Shown in pieces: positions 61,414 through 64,000 of a stretch of 64,000 nucleotides of DNA. This DNA is from Burkholderiaceae bacterium. GTDB lineage: Bacteria; Pseudomonadota; Gammaproteobacteria; Burkholderiales; Burkholderiaceae_E. The stretch is taken from positions 62,001 to 126,000 of the forward strand of contig JADJVQ010000017.1 of assembly GCA_016710525.1 (NCBI GenBank), written 5' to 3'. Numbering within the stretch: the first letter of the stretch is position 1; every line of letters begins with the position of its first letter. Under the pieces are notes generated by a model. It did not search any database. It had not been told where the DNA came from and worked only from the letters and a program-made list of their open reading frames with translations. The position numbers were made by a program, and so were the translations under genes.

Positions 61414-62568
61414 TCAGCGGGCGAACGCCTTCCGTGATCCGTCGGCGAACACCTCGTCGTCGGCGCTCAGGCGGCCGTTCTCGTCGAACTCGCGGCGCCG
61501 GACGGGCCGACCCCCGTCGTCGAAAGTCTGCTCCAGGCGCAGGGTGCCGCGCGCATCGAACTTGCGATGCACGCCCAGCGGGCGGGCGCGCTCGTCGCGG
61601 CTGCCGCTGAAGGTGCGGATGCCGGCGTCGTTGAACAGCTCGACCTGGGCCACACGGCGATTTCCGTCGCGGCTCCAGACGATCCGTTCGCGTGGCTGAC
61701 CATTCTGGTACCAGCTCGCTTCGCTGGCGCGCACGCCCTCCTGCCACAGGACTTCGGACAGCTTGGTGCCGGAATCGCTGAATTCGCGTTCGGCGCTTCG
61801 CTCGCGACGCGTCAGGTCGCTGACCTGCTCGCGGCGCACCGCGCCGCTGGGGTGGTGGGTCCGCTGGATGCGTTCGTTGCCCTGGGTCAGTTCGCTGCGC
61901 CCGATCGCGCCGTCGCGCTCGTACCAGGTGCCTGCGATGAGTCTGCCGGCCTCGTACCGCAGTCGGGCGGCCTTGGCGCCATCTTCGCGGAAGGTCTCGG
62001 TTTCCGCCGGCGCGCCGCCAAAGCCGCAGCGCTGGGCATCGCCGTCGATCAGCGGCGCCGGGCCGCAGCGGAATTCGGCCAGCAGGCCGCGCGTCGTGAA
62101 GTCGGCGCGCGCCTGCTCGCGACCGGCGTCGTCGGCATGCGAGAGCGTCTTGATCCTGCCGTCCGGATGGAAGGCGCGCAGCAGCCCCACCCGAGTGCCG
62201 TCGCGATGAAAGCTTTCCTGCAGCAGATTGCCGCTGGTGCCGAAATTGCGCGCCCAGCCGTCGGTATTGCCGCGGGCGTTGATCGTGCGTTCGCGGCGTG
62301 CGCCGTTGCCCTCGAAAAAACGTTCCACACCGACGAATGCGCCGTTGCGGATCTCCTTCTCGCGTGTCAGCCGGCCGCTGTCGCGCTCGCGGCAGCGGAT
62401 CAGGCCGGTCAGGCCGGCTGTGGTGCTGCCGTTGTCGAGATTCACCGGTTTGCCGTCGAGATCGCAGTTCTGCAATTGCGCCTGCGCAAGGCCGGTGAAC
62501 AGGCAGCACAGTGCGCCCGCGGCGAGCCGCAGGGCGTGTCGCCGGGCATGGTCGGTCGCGGTCGTCAT
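61414..62568 (-). CDS. Secreted MORN/YwqK-type repeat protein
   Basis: A 384-residue protein with a signal peptide (RRHALRLAAGALCCLFTGLAQA, predicted cleavage before QLQ). About ten degenerate MORN-variant repeats of 22-25 residues follow, each with a G-x-x-x-x-x-x-x-x-DG/DDAG turn (FHPDGRIKTLSHAD, FDDGGRPVRRREFDENG). Such repeats occur in YwqK-like proteins, sometimes labelled antitoxin-like, with no proven biochemical role. I took ATG 62568; GTG 62580 is an alternative. It is on the minus strand between two disrupted plus-strand genes and converges with DUF429. Confidence 0.8.
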   Translation of the reverse strand: MTTATDHARRHALRLAAGALCCLFTGLAQAQLQNCDLDGKPVNLDNGSTTAGLTGLIRCRERDSGRLTREKEIRNGAFVGVERFFEGNGARRERTINARGNTDGWARNFGTSGNLLQESFHRDGTRVGLLRAFHPDGRIKTLSHADDAGREQARADFTTRGLLAEFRCGPAPLIDGDAQRCGFGGAPAETETFREDGAKAARLRYEAGRLIAGTWYERDGAIGRSELTQGNERIQRTHHPSGAVRREQVSDLTRRERSAEREFSDSGTKLSEVLWQEGVRASEASWYQNGQPRERIVWSRDGNRRVAQVELFNDAGIRTFSGSRDERARPLGVHRKFDARGTLRLEQTFDDGGRPVRRREFDENGRLSADDEVFADGSRKAFAR

Positions 62569-62738
62569 TCGTCTATTCACCGGTCGGGGTCATCGCCAAA
62601 GGATAGCGTGCGGTGGCTACACTGGCAGCCTGTCGTCGCCGCATTCTGTCGCAATGGCCCGGCCCGTCGTCCCGCCCGTCTTCCTGGCGTGCCTCTAACC
62701 GGATCGGCTGGCGTCCTCTGTTCGCCGGTTCCGCAACC

Positions 62739-64000
62739 ATGGCTGCTCGCCCTCCCGACCCCTTCTTGCGCTGGTTCACCGCGCGTGGCTGGCGCCCGTT
62801 CGCGTTCCAGCGCGAAGTCTGGCGCGCGGCGGCAGCCGGCGAATCCGGGCTGCTGCACGCCAGCACCGGCACGGGCAAGACCTATGCCGCCTGGTTCGCC
62901 GCGCTTCGGCGCGGCTTGCTCGCGGTTCCGACCGCGGGTGCCAGCCTGCGCGTGCTTTGGATAACGCCGATGCGCGCGCTGGCCACCGACACGGTGGCCG
63001 CCCTGCAGGCGACGCTGGCCGACCTGGCGCCCGGGTGGGAGGTGGGCCTGCGCACCGGCGACACCTCGTCGGCGCAGCGTCGACGCCAGGCGCTGCGGCT
63101 GCCGGCGGCAGTGATCACAACGCCCGAGAGCCTGTCGCTGATGCTGTCACGCGCGAACGCTGCGACCGAATTGGCCGGCGTGGTGATGGTTGTCGTCGAC
63201 GAGTGGCATGAACTCATCGGCAACAAACGCGGTGTGCAAGTGCAGCTTGCATTGGCCAGGCTGCGTCGCTGGAATCCGGGACTGGTGGTCTGGGGCCTGT
63301 CGGCGACGCTGGGCAACCTGGAGGAGGCGATGGATGTTCTGACCGGATACGATCCCGGGCGTCCGATCGTCCCGCGCGGCCGGCTGGTGCGCGGCAAGGT
63401 GCCCAAGGGCTTGCGCATCGACACCCTGATCCCCCCGGAGACGGGACGCTTCCCGTGGGGCGGCCACCTCGGTCTTCGGATGATCGAGCCGGTCGTGCGC
63501 GAGATCGACGGCGGCCCCAGCACGCTGGTCTTTACCAACACGAGATCGCAGGCCGAGCTCTGGTACCAGGCGCTGCTGGAGCGGCGGCCCGACTGGGCCG
63601 GCGTGATCGCGCTGCATCACGGCTCCCTCGATCGCGAGGTGCGCGAGTGGGTCGAGGCGGGCTGAAGGACGGCCTGCTGAAGGCGGTCGTGTGCACCTCG
63701 AGCCTGGACTTCGGCGTCGATTTTTCGCCGGTCACGCGTGTGCTGCAGATCGGCAGCGCCAAGGGAGTGGCCCGGCTCTTGCAGCGGGCCGGCCGCTCCG
63801 GGCATTCGCCGGGCCAGGTTTCGCGGCTCAGCCTGGTGCCGACCAATGCGCTCGAACTGATCGAGTCGGCTGCCGCGCAGGATGCCGTGGCTGCCGGGCG
63901 CGTCGAGCCGCGCCATTCACCCAGCAAGCCGCTCGATGTGCTGGCGCAGCACCTGGTCACGGTGGCAGCGGGCACCGGCTTCTCGCCGGTGAACTGTTCG
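62739..64000 (+). pseudogene. Ligase-associated DEXH helicase Lhr, 5' part, frameshifted
   Basis: The N-terminal part of an Lhr-Core-type superfamily 2 helicase. The first frame has Walker A STGTGKTYAAW near residue 43, the motif TTPESLSLML, the DEXH box VVDEWHELIGNKRG, motif SATLGN and motif VFTNTRSQAELWY. It stops at TGA 63663-63665. The next frame continues without loss (LKDGLLKAVVCTSSLDFGVDF, then LLQRAGRSGHSPG with the SF2 motif VI Arg) and runs off the right edge. One missing G in 63659-63661 explains the break. ATG 62739 gives the family-like N-terminus. It completes the exonuclease-ligase-Lhr module. Confidence 0.85.

Overview
The window is a high-GC (roughly two-thirds G+C) chromosomal segment whose gene content and order fit a betaproteobacterium of the Burkholderiales. 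The orders pilQ-aroK-aroB-dgt, gltB-gltD, uvrA-MFS-ssb and aspS-nudB-EEP phosphatase-clsB are common there, as is a ccoNOQP-ccoG-ccoH cluster under an FNR-type box. Coding density is high, and many neighbours overlap by ATGA or TGATG, implying translational coupling. I saw no rRNA, tRNA, CRISPR array, transposase or prophage.

Layout. 1-8.1 kb: the 3' part of the type IV pilus secretin gene pilQ (frameshifted), an Ig-repeat lipoprotein, a terminator, shikimate genes aroK-aroB, dgt, an MFS transporter and a NIPSNAP protein. 8.2-16 kb: a zinc alcohol dehydrogenase on the minus strand, then glutamate synthase gltB-gltD. 16-23.5 kb: a DUF2306 membrane protein, a LytS/LytTR two-component pair, a glutathione transferase, hslR, a secreted histidine phosphatase, an SDR coupled to a lipoprotein serine protease, and a Nudix hydrolase. 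23.6-30 kb: an amidohydrolase, a formylglycine-generating enzyme and the cytosolic sulfatase it probably activates, then an MFS exporter. 30-41.6 kb, all minus strand: truC, an MhpA-like hydroxylase and the complete cbb3 oxidase system (ccoN, O, Q, P, G, H, S, I and a TauE/SafE-like protein). 41.7-50 kb: mtnA coupled to a FucA/Ald2-type aldolase (a probable DHAP-shunt pair), a PKMT-like methyltransferase, uvrA, an MFS transporter and ssb. 50-54.1 kb: a membrane-anchored methyltransferase-like protein, an FmdB zinc ribbon, DUF502 and aspS. 54.1-54.7 kb: two inverted copies of a palindromic repeat element. 54.7-64 kb: nudB, an endonuclease/exonuclease/phosphatase, clsB (frameshifted), the ligase-associated repair module (exonuclease intact, ligase and Lhr helicase frameshifted), a frameshifted DUF429 gene and a secreted MORN/YwqK-type protein.

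Five genes (pilQ, clsB, the ATP-dependent ligase, DUF429 and lhr) are each split by what looks like one small indel, mostly in short G or C runs, with both halves well conserved. Uncorrected sequencing error is the simplest reading. True decay of the repair module is an alternative that read-level data would settle.

Nothing here is clearly a new defence or mobile system. The most interesting items are the inverted palindromic element pair near 54.2-54.7 kb, the FGE-sulfatase cassette, the mtnA-aldolase pair, the Ig-repeat lipoprotein next to pilQ, and a possible 45-codon ORF coupled to hslR.
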